Made by a program: the position numbers and the translations under genes
Part shown: positions 7,350 through 16,053 of the stretch, in pieces
Layout of the letters: the number at the start of each line of letters is the position of its first letter
Numbering within the stretch: the first letter of the stretch is position 1
Source of the DNA: a virus
Virus record (IMG/VR): IMGVR_UViG_3300008448_000101
Coordinates: 1 to 55,726 of that record
Direction: 5' to 3' (one strand)
Length of the DNA stretch: 55,726 bases
Notes under the pieces: generated by a model
Told to the model about the DNA's origin: nothing
Seen by the model: only the letters and a program-made list of their open reading frames with translations
The model's database searches: none

Positions 7350-8456
7350 ATGGCAACCAAAGAACAGAAATTAAACATTGCAGACATCACCTTCGACGAT
7401 TTTATTGGTGATGGCTTAACTACTACAGAGGATTCTAAAGAGACCTCTGAAAACCTTGACACTTTAGAAGATGAACCAGAGGATACGGCTGATTCTGATG
7501 ATGATGCAGATACTCCCGATTCTGACGATAATGATAGTGAAGATACTACTGATGAAGATGATAACGAAGATTCAGAGGGTAACGAATATGAAGAGTCAGA
7601 TGAGGATACATCGATTGCAGAATCTATTGCAAAAGCTTTGGGGTACGATATCGAAAACAACTACGAGGATACTGAAGAAGGTCTGGTAGAGTTTACTAAA
7701 GATATTGCTCAGAACATTGCAGAAGATCAAATCAATGAATTGTTTCAACAATTCCCTCTAGTTCAGAAACATCTTGACTTTGTAATGGCTGGTGGAGACT
7801 CTGAGAAGTTCTTCCAAGCTTACAATCCTAATCTGGATTACAGCCAGTATGAGATTGACAAAGGAGATATTAGAACCCAAAAGGCTTTCGTATCTGAATA
7901 CTTTAAGACTAAAGGGCATGACGAAGAGTTTATCAAAGACATGCTCGAGGATTATGAAGATTCAGGTAAACTCTATGACAAAGCTACAATTGCTCAAAAG
8001 CAACTAGCTAATGTTCAAAGAGAAGAAAGAGAAAGACTTGTAGAAGAACAGAAACAAATTCAAGCTCAAACTGCTAAGCAGCAACAAGAGTTTTGGGAGA
8101 ATGTAGCTAATGTTATTGATGAGGGTAAAGAATTTGCTGGGATCCGTATCCCTGAGAAAGAGAAAGCAAAGTTCTTCGATTATATATCGGCCCCTATTAA
8201 TAAGAATGGAGCTACTAAAAGAGATGAAGATTATGCTAATGCCGAACTTGAGGTCAAACTAGCAGTTGACTATTTGATGTTCAAGGGCTTTAAGCTTAAC
8301 GATATTATTAGCACTAAGGCTAAAACTGAAAGTGCTAGAAACCTTAAAGAGAAGTTGATTAACCAGCAAGAGAGGGTTAAGAACTACGGAAAGGTTGATA
8401 AGAAAATGACAAAATTTGATCCAGACAAACTGGATATGAAGAGGCTGTTTGAATAA
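7350..8456 (+). CDS. Candidate scaffolding protein, acidic N-terminus
   Basis: This 368-residue protein is encoded immediately before the major capsid gene, the normal place for a scaffold. Residues 30-85 are almost entirely Asp, Glu, Ser and Thr, a disordered acidic arm. The rest is helical: residues 210-250 form a Gln/Glu/Arg coiled coil (QREERERLVEEQKQIQAQTA) and the C-terminus is basic and helical (NLKEKLINQQERVKNYGK), ending DKLDMKRLF. Acidic region, coiled coil and a C-terminal basic hook that can touch capsid subunits are the usual plan of tailed-phage scaffolds, which line the prohead interior and leave before DNA enters. No protease signature is present. It has its own promoter and lies 37 bases before the capsid start. 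A retained internal protein is the alternative. Confidence 0.62.
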   Translation: MATKEQKLNIADITFDDFIGDGLTTTEDSKETSENLDTLEDEPEDTADSDDDADTPDSDDNDSEDTTDEDDNEDSEGNEYEESDEDTSIAESIAKALGYDIENNYEDTEEGLVEFTKDIAQNIAEDQINELFQQFPLVQKHLDFVMAGGDSEKFFQAYNPNLDYSQYEIDKGDIRTQKAFVSEYFKTKGHDEEFIKDMLEDYEDSGKLYDKATIAQKQLANVQREERERLVEEQKQIQAQTAKQQQEFWENVANVIDEGKEFAGIRIPEKEKAKFFDYISAPINKNGATKRDEDYANAELEVKLAVDYLMFKGFKLNDIISTKAKTESARNLKEKLINQQERVKNYGKVDKKMTKFDPDKLDMKRLFE

Positions 8457-8478
8457 ACTCAGACAACAATTAACTTTT
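8448..8478 (+). promoter_or_regulatory. Bacteroidota-type promoter for the major capsid gene
   Basis: TTTG at 8448-8451 is an exact -33 element, and TAACTTTT at 8471-8478 matches the -7 element at seven of eight positions with a 19-base spacer. Transcription would begin near 8483-8487, giving a leader of about ten A/T-rich bases before the ATG at 8494. The -33 box overlaps the last codons of the preceding gene. Confidence 0.6.
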
Positions 8479-8493
8479 AAAATTATATAGATC

Positions 8494-9906
8494 ATGGCAC
8501 TAATGCAAGTACTTAAGACTTACTATAATGATGCACAGATGACTGACACTAACTCGTTGGTTAATGCACTTATGGAACGTCCAGCGGAGCTCTCTCCGAT
8601 TATTACTCATTTGGCTGGTCGTGAGGAGAAAAAATTCCCGTTGTCTTTCTTGACAGAAGGTGTTGGTAATACTCGCTCAATTGACCGTTATGAGTACGAA
8701 TACCGTGTTAAAACACACGAAATTAATGTTCGTCCAGTTATCGCAAGTGTTGGAAACGGCACAGGTGGTGCTGCTTTTACCCTTACTTTCCCTGATAAGT
8801 GGTTCATTTTCCCTTATACTTTGGTATCTCAGTCTGGTACACTAGCTCGTATTATGACTGAGCCAGTAGCTGATGGTGCTGGTTGGAAATACACTTTGAA
8901 GATTGTATCTCCAGATGTTCCAAACGTAGCAGCAGCTGATCTAGTTGATGGTGCTCTTTGGGGTATGTTGTATGCTAACGTGGGTATTGACTTCTCACGT
9001 GGTAATGCATCTAACTGGACTGCTCCAGGTCTTGTTCGTTCTAAGATTGGTACTGTACGTAAGTCTTACCATTTCTCTGGTAACGCTAAAGATTATGTAG
9101 CTCAGTTCGAGTTGCCTTTGAAAGAAGGTTCTAAGACTAAGTTGTGGATGGATTACGAAGAGTACCGTCACATGCTTAAGTTCAAAGAAGAATGTGAAAT
9201 GTACTACTGGTATGGTCAGAAGACTCACGATGCTAATGGTGTTAGCACTATGCTCGATGAGAACGGCCAACCTGTAATCTCAGGTCCTGGTTTGCTTGAG
9301 CAAATCATCAACAAAGACACTTACTCTACTCTTACTCAAGCTAAACTTGAGGAGACTATCGGTGATTTGTTCTATGGTATGACTGATGCTACTGACAAGC
9401 AAGTTACTTTGTACACTGGTATCGGTGGTGCTCGTGAATTTGACCGTGCACTTAAGTCTTACTACTCTGCTAATCCTTATCTTCAAACTACCCAGCCAAC
9501 CTTCATCACTGGTTCTGGTCGTAGCTTGGGTATTACTGGTTACTTCACTACTTATGAGCACGTAGATGGTCATAAAGTAAACGTAGTTAAGTCTCCTTTG
9601 TTTGATCACGGTCCTGTGGCTCAAGCTTCTAAGAAGCACCCAGTATCTGGTCTTCCACTCGAGTCTTATCGTATGGTGTTTGTTGACCAGTCTACTTATG
9701 ATGGTGAGAATAACCTTCAGATGGTAAACAAAAAAGGTCGTGAAATGCTCCGTTGGTGTGTAGCAGGTTCAGTAGTTCCAAAAGGATTCACTGAAACTGA
9801 CACCAGAGCTAGTGATATAGACGGTGCTTCTGTGCACATGTTGAAGACTGCTGGTATCCTACTTCGTCGTTTCGATACTAGCTTGGATCTTCAGTGTAAC
9901 GCATAG
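8494..9906 (+). CDS. Major capsid protein
   Basis: This 470-residue protein is placed after the portal and scaffold-like genes. It has its own promoter and a strong terminator, so it can be made in large amounts. Codon use differs sharply from all neighbours: Arg is almost always CGT rather than AGA, and GGT and GCT are favoured, as expected for a very highly expressed gene. The N-terminus (MALMQVLKTYYNDAQMTDTN) and the segment PLSFLTEGVGNTRSIDRYEY look like capsid subunits of crAss-like phages. The HK97 fold itself cannot be proved by eye. It forms the icosahedral shell. It ends with tandem TAG stops. No prohead-protease cleavage site is evident. Confidence 0.88.
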   Translation: MALMQVLKTYYNDAQMTDTNSLVNALMERPAELSPIITHLAGREEKKFPLSFLTEGVGNTRSIDRYEYEYRVKTHEINVRPVIASVGNGTGGAAFTLTFPDKWFIFPYTLVSQSGTLARIMTEPVADGAGWKYTLKIVSPDVPNVAAADLVDGALWGMLYANVGIDFSRGNASNWTAPGLVRSKIGTVRKSYHFSGNAKDYVAQFELPLKEGSKTKLWMDYEEYRHMLKFKEECEMYYWYGQKTHDANGVSTMLDENGQPVISGPGLLEQIINKDTYSTLTQAKLEETIGDLFYGMTDATDKQVTLYTGIGGAREFDRALKSYYSANPYLQTTQPTFITGSGRSLGITGYFTTYEHVDGHKVNVVKSPLFDHGPVAQASKKHPVSGLPLESYRMVFVDQSTYDGENNLQMVNKKGREMLRWCVAGSVVPKGFTETDTRASDIDGASVHMLKTAGILLRRFDTSLDLQCNA

Positions 9907-9927
9907 TAGTTTATTTGGTTTGCACTA

Positions 9928-9955
9928 AAAAGGGGGGTAACCACTCCCCCCTTTT
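9928..9955 (+). terminator. Intrinsic terminator after the major capsid gene
   Basis: AAAAGGGGGG at 9928-9937 pairs perfectly with CCCCCCTTTT at 9946-9955, leaving an eight-base loop; the T run is part of the stem foot. It begins 21 bases after the capsid stop. The hairpin probably ends the abundant capsid message and protects its 3' end, with some readthrough to the genes downstream. Confidence 0.85.
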
Positions 9956-10016
9956 AAACATAAAACCCTAGGTTATTCTTTCTCCTAGGCTTAACTAAAG
10001 CAAAAAGAACATTATT

Positions 10017-10823
10017 ATGGATAAGAAAATTTTTATTAGAAGAAAAGAGGTTCTAAACCACCTTCCAAAGGAGATTAGAGCTGGAGCTAAAGTTAAAATT
10101 GGATCTATTTTTATAGACCGTCTCCCACTCAAAGGAGTAGATGGAGAAGAGGAAGCTAAATTATTGAAAGGAATTATAGATGTTCCAGCAACTCACCAAG
10201 ATTGGCCAGCAAAGACTAAAGATTTTTGGGCTAGCCTTAGCTTAAAAATACCTTTCGAGGGAGTTGAATTGAACATTGGTACCCATGATGATGGTACCCC
10301 AGTAAGTGCAATGGATTATATTTACTGGAAATGGTGCATGAAACATAGACAAGTAGCTATTTCTGAAGAAGAAATGAACACAGATTCAAGCAAAAAGTTC
10401 TATATTTATGACCCACAAAAGGACTTGTTGAAGAAGAACGAAAAGGTACAAGTTAAGAAAGATGCTGACAAGGAGTTTATTAAACTCAGTGGCAACATGG
10501 ATAAAGTTAAAATGTTGACTAGAGTTCTTATGGGGACAGACCCAGAAAGACTTTCGTCAATGGAACTTGAGAATAACCTGTACGACTATAAAGAAAAGAA
10601 TCCAGAGAGGTTTTTAAAATATAGTCTAGATGATAACCTTGAATTGAGAGCTGAAATTGAAACTATGGTTGAAAAGTCAGTTCTTCGTAAGATTGGAAAC
10701 CAACTAATCTACGAGGATGAGACAATCGGAGAGGATATCAAAGATGCAATCGTATATTTCAAAAATAAGAAAAACTCAGGTCAAGTAAATATCATGAGAG
10801 CTAGACTCCAAGAAGTGATATAA
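10017..10823 (+). CDS. Conserved-type virion-block protein, unrecognised
   Basis: This 268-residue, lysine- and glutamate-rich protein lies between the capsid terminator and the next virion gene, which starts immediately after its stop (TAA then ATG). The N-terminal half mixes strands and helices (KVKIGSIFIDRLPLKGV, THQDWPAKTKDFWASLSLKI). The C-terminal half contains MDKVKMLTRVLMGTDPERLS and a run NNLYDYKEKNPERFLKYSLDD, then helices to the end. No cysteine pair, signal peptide or membrane helix is seen. Within crAss-like structural blocks this position is held by conserved proteins of the head or connector. The function is unknown. The 110-base gap upstream holds the capsid terminator and a short CCTAGG repeat. 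Confidence 0.6.
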   Translation: MDKKIFIRRKEVLNHLPKEIRAGAKVKIGSIFIDRLPLKGVDGEEEAKLLKGIIDVPATHQDWPAKTKDFWASLSLKIPFEGVELNIGTHDDGTPVSAMDYIYWKWCMKHRQVAISEEEMNTDSSKKFYIYDPQKDLLKKNEKVQVKKDADKEFIKLSGNMDKVKMLTRVLMGTDPERLSSMELENNLYDYKEKNPERFLKYSLDDNLELRAEIETMVEKSVLRKIGNQLIYEDETIGEDIKDAIVYFKNKKNSGQVNIMRARLQEVI

Positions 10824-11993
10824 ATGACTGTAAACGAGATGCATATAGCTGTCAACCTGGGGGTGCAAAAACTTGCATCCTTCCAGGCTGACAACCTCTT
10901 ACCTGAGGAAATTGATCATGAGTTAAATCTCTCTGTTATGAGATTCATAAAGCAGAGATATAACCCTAGTTCTAATAGACAGGGTAAAGGCTTTGAGCAA
11001 TCTCAGAAAAGGATAGATGATTTAAAGCATCTTGTTAGCACTCAAACAGGAACTACTGCATCTTTTGGATATGCAGGAGATACATTAGGAGGATACATAT
11101 ACACTGCTAATAATAGTAATATCTATGTAGATAGATATACTCTCCCGCTAGATTACTTGTTTCTAGTAAACATTACTGCTCAAGTGTACTATGAGTGTAA
11201 TGCTTCTATTTTTCCTAAGTATACTCCAAATTTTGTAAATTTATATACAGCTGAACTAGATCTTACTCCTCCACTTCCTGGATACTTTTTAAGTATGATT
11301 GAAAGATGGGATACAGCTAGCAACAACTGGACACAGATTACAAACGTACCATTAGGAGAAGAATTAACTAGAGACTTACTTATTAATCAAACTACATATT
11401 TCAATATACCTAGTTTAAAAGCTACTATCAATGATCTTCGTGTTGGAGCATTAAATGATACTGCTCAAGGAAATAGTGTAATAGATAGTAATACTTTATA
11501 TTTAGAAAGATATAATGCTCCATTTGAAACAGATCCTAATACAGGATATTACTTAAGACTTACATGGTTAGATGATACGGGTCCATCTAATGCTATCTAT
11601 GTTTCTATTAATAAATATATATACTTTCAAACTTCTACAGAAAGAAGAGCACCTACTGCTAGCAATAGATTAAGCTACTGTAAGTTTGCTCAGCATGATG
11701 ATATTATTGCAATGATGGATGACCCATTTAATATCACAGATTATAGGTCTCCAATTTATACAATTAGAGAAAATTATATAGATATCCATACGGATAACAC
11801 ATTTGTTGTCCCTAATGTATTTATTAACTATATTAGAAAACCTAAGAACATTTCACTAAGTACTGGAGTAGGTTGTGAATTACCAATTCATACCCATGAC
11901 GAGATTATTGAAATGACTGTAAAGAGCATACTTGAGGGCTTTGAGTCCCAAAGGTATCAATCACAATCAATGGAAACATTTGAAAGTGAATAA
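10824..11993 (+). CDS. Connector/ring-type virion protein candidate
   Basis: This 389-residue protein starts directly after the previous stop. Its N-terminus (MTVNEMHIAVNLGVQKLASF, then EEIDHELNLSVMRFIKQRYNP) is a helical region similar in style to the adaptor and ring proteins under the portal in podoviruses. The later 17944 gene begins with a comparable MTLDEIAYNLLNAFRGG segment. The rest is Tyr-, Asn- and Thr-rich and probably beta-structured (residues 100-330), ending in a helical segment with EIIEMTVKSILEGFESQRY. A head-tail connector or tail-hub role is inferred from composition and position only. No enzymatic motif is visible. Confidence 0.55.
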   Translation: MTVNEMHIAVNLGVQKLASFQADNLLPEEIDHELNLSVMRFIKQRYNPSSNRQGKGFEQSQKRIDDLKHLVSTQTGTTASFGYAGDTLGGYIYTANNSNIYVDRYTLPLDYLFLVNITAQVYYECNASIFPKYTPNFVNLYTAELDLTPPLPGYFLSMIERWDTASNNWTQITNVPLGEELTRDLLINQTTYFNIPSLKATINDLRVGALNDTAQGNSVIDSNTLYLERYNAPFETDPNTGYYLRLTWLDDTGPSNAIYVSINKYIYFQTSTERRAPTASNRLSYCKFAQHDDIIAMMDDPFNITDYRSPIYTIRENYIDIHTDNTFVVPNVFINYIRKPKNISLSTGVGCELPIHTHDEIIEMTVKSILEGFESQRYQSQSMETFESE

Positions 11994-12030
11994 TTCAAAT
12001 AATGTGTTTAACGCCTAAAATTTAAAAAAA

Positions 12031-13059
12031 ATGGCACCTCAAAATTTAAATCAGGTATTTGTAGCTAACAGTGGAGTTTTGTTGGATGACGCTGAAGCTT
12101 TTAATACTGCAGCAGCTGTAACAGCATCTAAAGTTGGTGTGTGGAATCTTGGAATTGCTACTCCAGCATACATTGATATCACTACTCCTGCAGATATGAT
12201 GTCTTTGCAAGGCCCTATTCAAATTGTACAAACAATGCCTTCTGGTAGTTTGCCTATTGCTTCTCCTATTATCGATATTAAAGATATTAAGAGAATTAAG
12301 CATACTCCTGCAGCAGCATCTGTAAGACATTCTGCAGCTATTAATGTTGGTAATCCTACTACTGGAGATAATGTTATGGTTCGTATTGCACTTCGCACTG
12401 CACCTACAGCTTATGCTAATTACTACCAAGATGGAACTGCTGTTGATCTTTCTGCATCAAATACTCAGTTTCCTCTAATTGGTAATTTCTCTGCAGGTCG
12501 TATGATCTTCAACATTGAAGTTACTGGTGCTGAGCATGCAGCTGCTGAAGCAACATTGTATGATAAAATCATTGAAAAGCTTCAGGCTAATCAAACCCTT
12601 AATGACTTGTTCAGTACTACTGATAATGGTACTGATATGGTAATTGCTGCACGTCACGCAGGAGTTGTATTTGATGTTACTATTGCTTATAGCAGTGGAA
12701 CTAACACTGGAACAGCTTTGACTGCTCCAACTATGACTGGCTTTGATGCTGGTGCTGGTAACTACTGGCAAGTACTTTCTGACGAAAAATCTTGTCGTTC
12801 TAAATATGGCAATTTTAACAGAATGTATTTCCCATACAATTTCCCAACTTTTGCTCAAAGTGGTACTAGTTACGATGTTGTAGAAATTCAATATGCTCAC
12901 GCTCATCCATCAGATACTGGTATCGCTAGAGCAGGTGAATTGAATACTATCAAGATCTATATTGTAGATACTGCTGCTGGTTCGACTACAGCTGATACAG
13001 TATTCCTTGGAGCATCAGCTGCTAACTGGGGTGCTACTGCAACAGAAAGATTGTTCTAA
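12031..13059 (+). CDS. Abundant virion protein candidate (auxiliary capsid type)
   Basis: This 342-residue, Ala/Thr/Ser-rich, probably all-beta protein starts MAPQNLNQVFVANSGVLLDD. The composition, lack of cysteines except one near DEKSCRSKYG, and absence of membrane segments suggest a structural subunit. A perfect terminator follows its stop by 14 bases, and CGT and GGT codons are commoner than in flanking genes; both suggest high expression. In crAss-like phages an auxiliary capsid protein is encoded a few genes after the major capsid protein, which fits. The alternative is a tail or hub component. The leader (12000-12030) is A-rich with no Shine-Dalgarno site. Confidence 0.55.
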   Translation: MAPQNLNQVFVANSGVLLDDAEAFNTAAAVTASKVGVWNLGIATPAYIDITTPADMMSLQGPIQIVQTMPSGSLPIASPIIDIKDIKRIKHTPAAASVRHSAAINVGNPTTGDNVMVRIALRTAPTAYANYYQDGTAVDLSASNTQFPLIGNFSAGRMIFNIEVTGAEHAAAEATLYDKIIEKLQANQTLNDLFSTTDNGTDMVIAARHAGVVFDVTIAYSSGTNTGTALTAPTMTGFDAGAGNYWQVLSDEKSCRSKYGNFNRMYFPYNFPTFAQSGTSYDVVEIQYAHAHPSDTGIARAGELNTIKIYIVDTAAGSTTADTVFLGASAANWGATATERLF

Positions 13060-13072
13060 TCTAATTAAATTG

Positions 13073-13101
13073 AAAAGTAGGGGAGCAATCCCCTACTTTT
13101 T
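13073..13101 (+). terminator. Intrinsic terminator after the 342-residue virion gene
   Basis: AAAAGTAGGGG at 13073-13083 pairs perfectly with CCCCTACTTTT at 13090-13100 around a six-base loop, with one more T following. It is the second strong terminator of the structural block. A TATCTTTA at 13104-13111 resembles a -7 element for the next gene, but no -33 partner is seen. Confidence 0.88.
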
Positions 13102-13127
13102 CTTATCTTTACACAAACTATAAGCTA

Positions 13128-13610
13128 ATGCCAGCTAGAATCGAGTCTATAACTATTTCTCCAAACGGAAAGAATATAACAACAGTAGTAAGTGGTATTC
13201 CTACTAGTGATAAGCTTACGTATTACAACTACACTACTACTACTAACTATGCAAGTGCTACAATAGCCTCAGACGCTAATGATATTCTAACTTGGAGCTT
13301 AGATTCATCAGCTGCTGGAGAAATATTTAATGGCATAATTAGTATGACATTAGAAAGTACTGGAGCTAGTAGTTATGTAGTTGGAACTACAGAGATAGAT
13401 TGTTGTATAGCAGGTTTAGTAGAAAGAGGCATTACCTGCACCTGTCAATGTGATAGGTGTGATGAAGACTTAAGAACTGCACAAAAGATAAGTCTACTTG
13501 TACAAGGAGCTAAACATGCTGCTTTTACTCCTGCTAATATTACAGATTCAATCCTTAAATACGATAAAGCTAAAAGCTTTTGCACTGCAACATGTGCATG
13601 TGGCTGTTAA
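13128..13610 (+). CDS. Cysteine-rich small virion-block protein
   Basis: The 160-residue product has an N-terminal half that is Thr/Ser/Tyr-rich and beta-like (SITISPNGKNITTVVSGIPT). The C-terminal half holds nine cysteines: a CC pair, a C-T-C-Q-C-D-R-C cluster near residues 103-110, and a terminal C-T-A-T-C-A-C-G-C. Between the clusters lies a helix DLRTAQKISLLVQGAKHAAF. The arrangement suggests bound metal or disulphide bonding in an extracellular surface protein. The gene starts after a terminator, so it may be expressed separately from the abundant proteins upstream. It is followed by two surface-type genes. It may be an assembly factor or adaptor for the fibres; family unknown. Confidence 0.58.
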   Translation: MPARIESITISPNGKNITTVVSGIPTSDKLTYYNYTTTTNYASATIASDANDILTWSLDSSAAGEIFNGIISMTLESTGASSYVVGTTEIDCCIAGLVERGITCTCQCDRCDEDLRTAQKISLLVQGAKHAAFTPANITDSILKYDKAKSFCTATCACGC

Positions 13611-13621
13611 TATACTAACTG

Positions 13622-14743
13622 ATGGCAATTTGTAGAACCTGTTCAACTGATGGTATAAGCACTCCGTGTGACGGAGCAGTCATAACTATTTATGATGCAA
13701 CTACTAGGGAGTTTTTTGAAGTAATTCCTATAATACAAGCATCAAGTGATGGTACTACTTATTATTATAGATTTACTTATCGTACTACAGAAGGAGAATT
13801 TAATTATACAATTTATTCAAGAGATTCTGGAGTAAATTGGATATTTATACAGGATAGTAATCAGATAGCAGGTGCAACTGCTATTATTCCAGCAGGAGGA
13901 TCATGTCCCCCAGAAGGTGTATGGACGCCAACAGGAGATTTAAAACTTTGGGTAACAGAAATAGAAAATCAACTTATCCCTACAGAAAGTTTAGATCCCG
14001 CACTTACTTGTATATCATCGGCAAATGTTCCCAGCACAGCTAATACTTTAGATTACGATACTGTTCTTGCTAACTTTACAAGTTGTTTTAACACTAAAGT
14101 TACCACTTATTATAACAAAATATCTGGAGGAGTTCCTTGTGATAATCTGGAACTCACTAAAATGCAACTTATTCTCAATCTTTTAGATAAGAAAGATTGT
14201 GATTCCAATGCATTAGAATGTCTTTACAATAGAACTCCTCTACCTGGAGTACAGTTCCAGGCAATAGAGACACTACCGTATATAACAACTGTATTTGCAA
14301 CACCATATGACTACTCTAAAGTAGAGACTACAGGAGACTTTAGAGAATATAAAGGATATACTGTAACAGTAACTAGAGCAACAGGACAAGATGTAAGTCA
14401 TACAATAGTAGATGTAGAGTATGTAGCAGGTACTAATATCAGTACATTTACTATATCTCCAGCAGGAGAAGCACCAGCTTACTCAGCTTTAGTTGCAGAA
14501 CTATCAGCTCCAACCTATACCTCTACTACATACTTAGAGACTTTTTTAAACTTTGCAAATAAATACTGTGCAGATTGCATAGTAACCCCAGATACTATAT
14601 CATTAACTGGTGGTGGAACTAAAGGAAAAGCACCAGTATCAGCCGATCTAGATCCAACAGCAGACTACCTTACTAAAGAAGGAACTGCTACAGCAAATGT
14701 ATTAATTTACTTAGAAAGTGAGTTCCCAATCAATTTAATATAA
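13622..14743 (+). CDS. Beta-rich surface or fibre-adaptor protein candidate
   Basis: This 373-residue protein starts MAICRTCSTDGISTPCDGAVITI. Three cysteines in the first 17 residues, another in SCPPEG, and further pairs (ALECLYN, YCADCIVTPD) suggest disulphides or metal binding. Thr, Ser, Tyr and Ile dominate, as in beta-sandwich fibre domains. The region 90-200 (LTCISSANVPSTANTLDYDT, then CDNLELTKMQLILNLL) looks helical. The context, between a cysteine-rich protein and a fibre-like protein, suggests an adaptor or head-fibre component. It starts 11 bases after the previous stop and ends four bases before the next ATG. Confidence 0.52.
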   Translation: MAICRTCSTDGISTPCDGAVITIYDATTREFFEVIPIIQASSDGTTYYYRFTYRTTEGEFNYTIYSRDSGVNWIFIQDSNQIAGATAIIPAGGSCPPEGVWTPTGDLKLWVTEIENQLIPTESLDPALTCISSANVPSTANTLDYDTVLANFTSCFNTKVTTYYNKISGGVPCDNLELTKMQLILNLLDKKDCDSNALECLYNRTPLPGVQFQAIETLPYITTVFATPYDYSKVETTGDFREYKGYTVTVTRATGQDVSHTIVDVEYVAGTNISTFTISPAGEAPAYSALVAELSAPTYTSTTYLETFLNFANKYCADCIVTPDTISLTGGGTKGKAPVSADLDPTADYLTKEGTATANVLIYLESEFPINLI

Positions 14744-14747
14744 AAAC

Positions 14748-16028
14748 ATGTCTACAATCTCAGCCTTAAATACATTAGTTAAATCAGGAGTAGTTGCTAC
14801 AGACTATCTGTTAGTAGCTAGAACTAGTCCTGTAGGAAATAACAGATTTGTACTTCAAGATCTGTTTCCTAGTGTTAACACTGTTGGTACTTCTAGTGAA
14901 ACTCTAGTAATCAATGTAACAGATAAGAACACTATTAACTTTAAGGGAATTAAATCACTAAGCAATTTGCTTACCGTATCTACAGCTAGTAGCAATATTA
15001 CTTTACAAGTTAATCCAGCAAACATTGATTTATCTACTTGTAATAACACTACATCTGGATTCCTAAGTACAGTAAGCTTAACTACTAATGTAACTGGAAC
15101 ATTGCCAGTAGCTAATGGTGGTACTGGAGCTACTACTCTAACTGCTAATGGTTTAATTCTTGGTAATGGTACAGGTGCCTTTACTAGTTTGGGAGCTGCA
15201 ACAAATGGTCAAATTCCAATTGGAAGAACTTCATTGGGTCCTGTGCTAGGAACACTAACAGCTGGTTCTAACATTACCATTACTAATGGACTTGGAACAA
15301 TAACTATTGATGCTACAGTATCTTCAGCTAGTTCTAGCTTCAACATGAACGGATATAACTTATTCGGTTCAAACTGGATTAGTGGAGATGGTGCTAACGA
15401 AGGAATTAACATCAATTCTAGTGGTAGAGTATTCATAGGAGCTACTACCCCAGCTAGTACTTTCCACGTTGGGGATTTGAACATTAACCAAGATATTTAC
15501 CTCAATGGTTCTATTCCACAGGTAATCCAGGGAACTACTGCTTCTTCTCCATCAAGTCTTACAATTGCAGCATCTACTGCTACAGCCGCTAATGCTGGTG
15601 GAACTCTTTATTTAAGAGGAGGAAACTCAGTAGGTATTAACCAAGGTGGATCAGTTATATTTAATACTGGTAATCACGACGGTACTGGTACTTCTGGGGA
15701 CTTTGAATTCTTTGGATATAACTCTTCAGCAGTAGCTCAGAGAATACTTACTCTTAAAGGAACTAGCAGATATGTAGGTATTACTAATGCATCTCCATCT
15801 GCCCCACTCGATATTAAGCAAGATGATTCTGCAGCAAATGTCCCAGTTTTAGAACTTGAACAGCTTGACACAGACGAATCTTTTATTAACTTTGTCGGTA
15901 CTAGTGGTGTAGCTAGTGCTAACTCGGTATCTAGTTCAACAGGAACAGCTGGTAATAAAGTTGGAGCAATACGAATTAAAGTTAATGGAGTTGTTAGATG
16001 GATTAGACTCCATGATAGTGCAGAATAA
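14748..16028 (+). CDS. Head- or tail-fibre protein
   Basis: The 426-residue protein begins with a short conserved-type attachment region (TISALNTLVKSGVVATDYLL). It continues into a glycine/threonine repeat zone typical of phage fibres: GTLPVANGGTGATTL, ANGLILGNGTGAFTSLG and SNITITNGLGTITI (residues about 115-190). Then comes a neck-like segment GRVFIGATTPASTFHVGD (residues about 226-243), similar to the GIGT-P-LHV motifs before fibre tips. The C-terminus, KVGAIRIKVNGVVRWIRLHD, is a common ending of trimeric phage fibres. Together these point to a trimeric fibre on the head vertices or tail, likely binding the bacterial surface. Which organelle it sits on cannot be decided from sequence. The last base pairs before the next gene are A/T-rich. 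Confidence 0.75.
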   Translation: MSTISALNTLVKSGVVATDYLLVARTSPVGNNRFVLQDLFPSVNTVGTSSETLVINVTDKNTINFKGIKSLSNLLTVSTASSNITLQVNPANIDLSTCNNTTSGFLSTVSLTTNVTGTLPVANGGTGATTLTANGLILGNGTGAFTSLGAATNGQIPIGRTSLGPVLGTLTAGSNITITNGLGTITIDATVSSASSSFNMNGYNLFGSNWISGDGANEGININSSGRVFIGATTPASTFHVGDLNINQDIYLNGSIPQVIQGTTASSPSSLTIAASTATAANAGGTLYLRGGNSVGINQGGSVIFNTGNHDGTGTSGDFEFFGYNSSAVAQRILTLKGTSRYVGITNASPSAPLDIKQDDSAANVPVLELEQLDTDESFINFVGTSGVASANSVSSSTGTAGNKVGAIRIKVNGVVRWIRLHDSAE

Positions 16029-16053
16029 TTTTTTATAAATAAACCAAATAATC

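Noticed and set aside
7334-7660. Antisense ORF rich in Ser and Val opposite the acidic arm
   Set aside because: A run of Asp/Glu codons (GAT, GAA) gives Ser/Phe/Ile-type codons on the other strand; this explains it as a shadow of the scaffold-like gene.
9967-9989. Repeated CCTAGG upstream of the 10017 gene
   Set aside because: Each copy is self-complementary and the pair gives only a six-base stem with an 11-base loop; there is no sign that it is a binding site or an end of an element.
12046-12429. Cys/Arg/Asn-rich antisense ORF
   Set aside because: Complement of an Ala/Thr/Ile-rich sense frame with repeated GCA codons; composition is not protein-like.
13104-13111. TATCTTTA as a promoter -7 element
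   Set aside because: No TTTG-like partner lies 19-21 bases upstream, where the terminator stem is; noted with the terminator only.
14748-16028. Diversity-generating retroelement target in the fibre gene
   Set aside because: No reverse transcriptase or template repeat is in the window, and the C-terminal coding region shows no NNY/AAY-type variable cassette.
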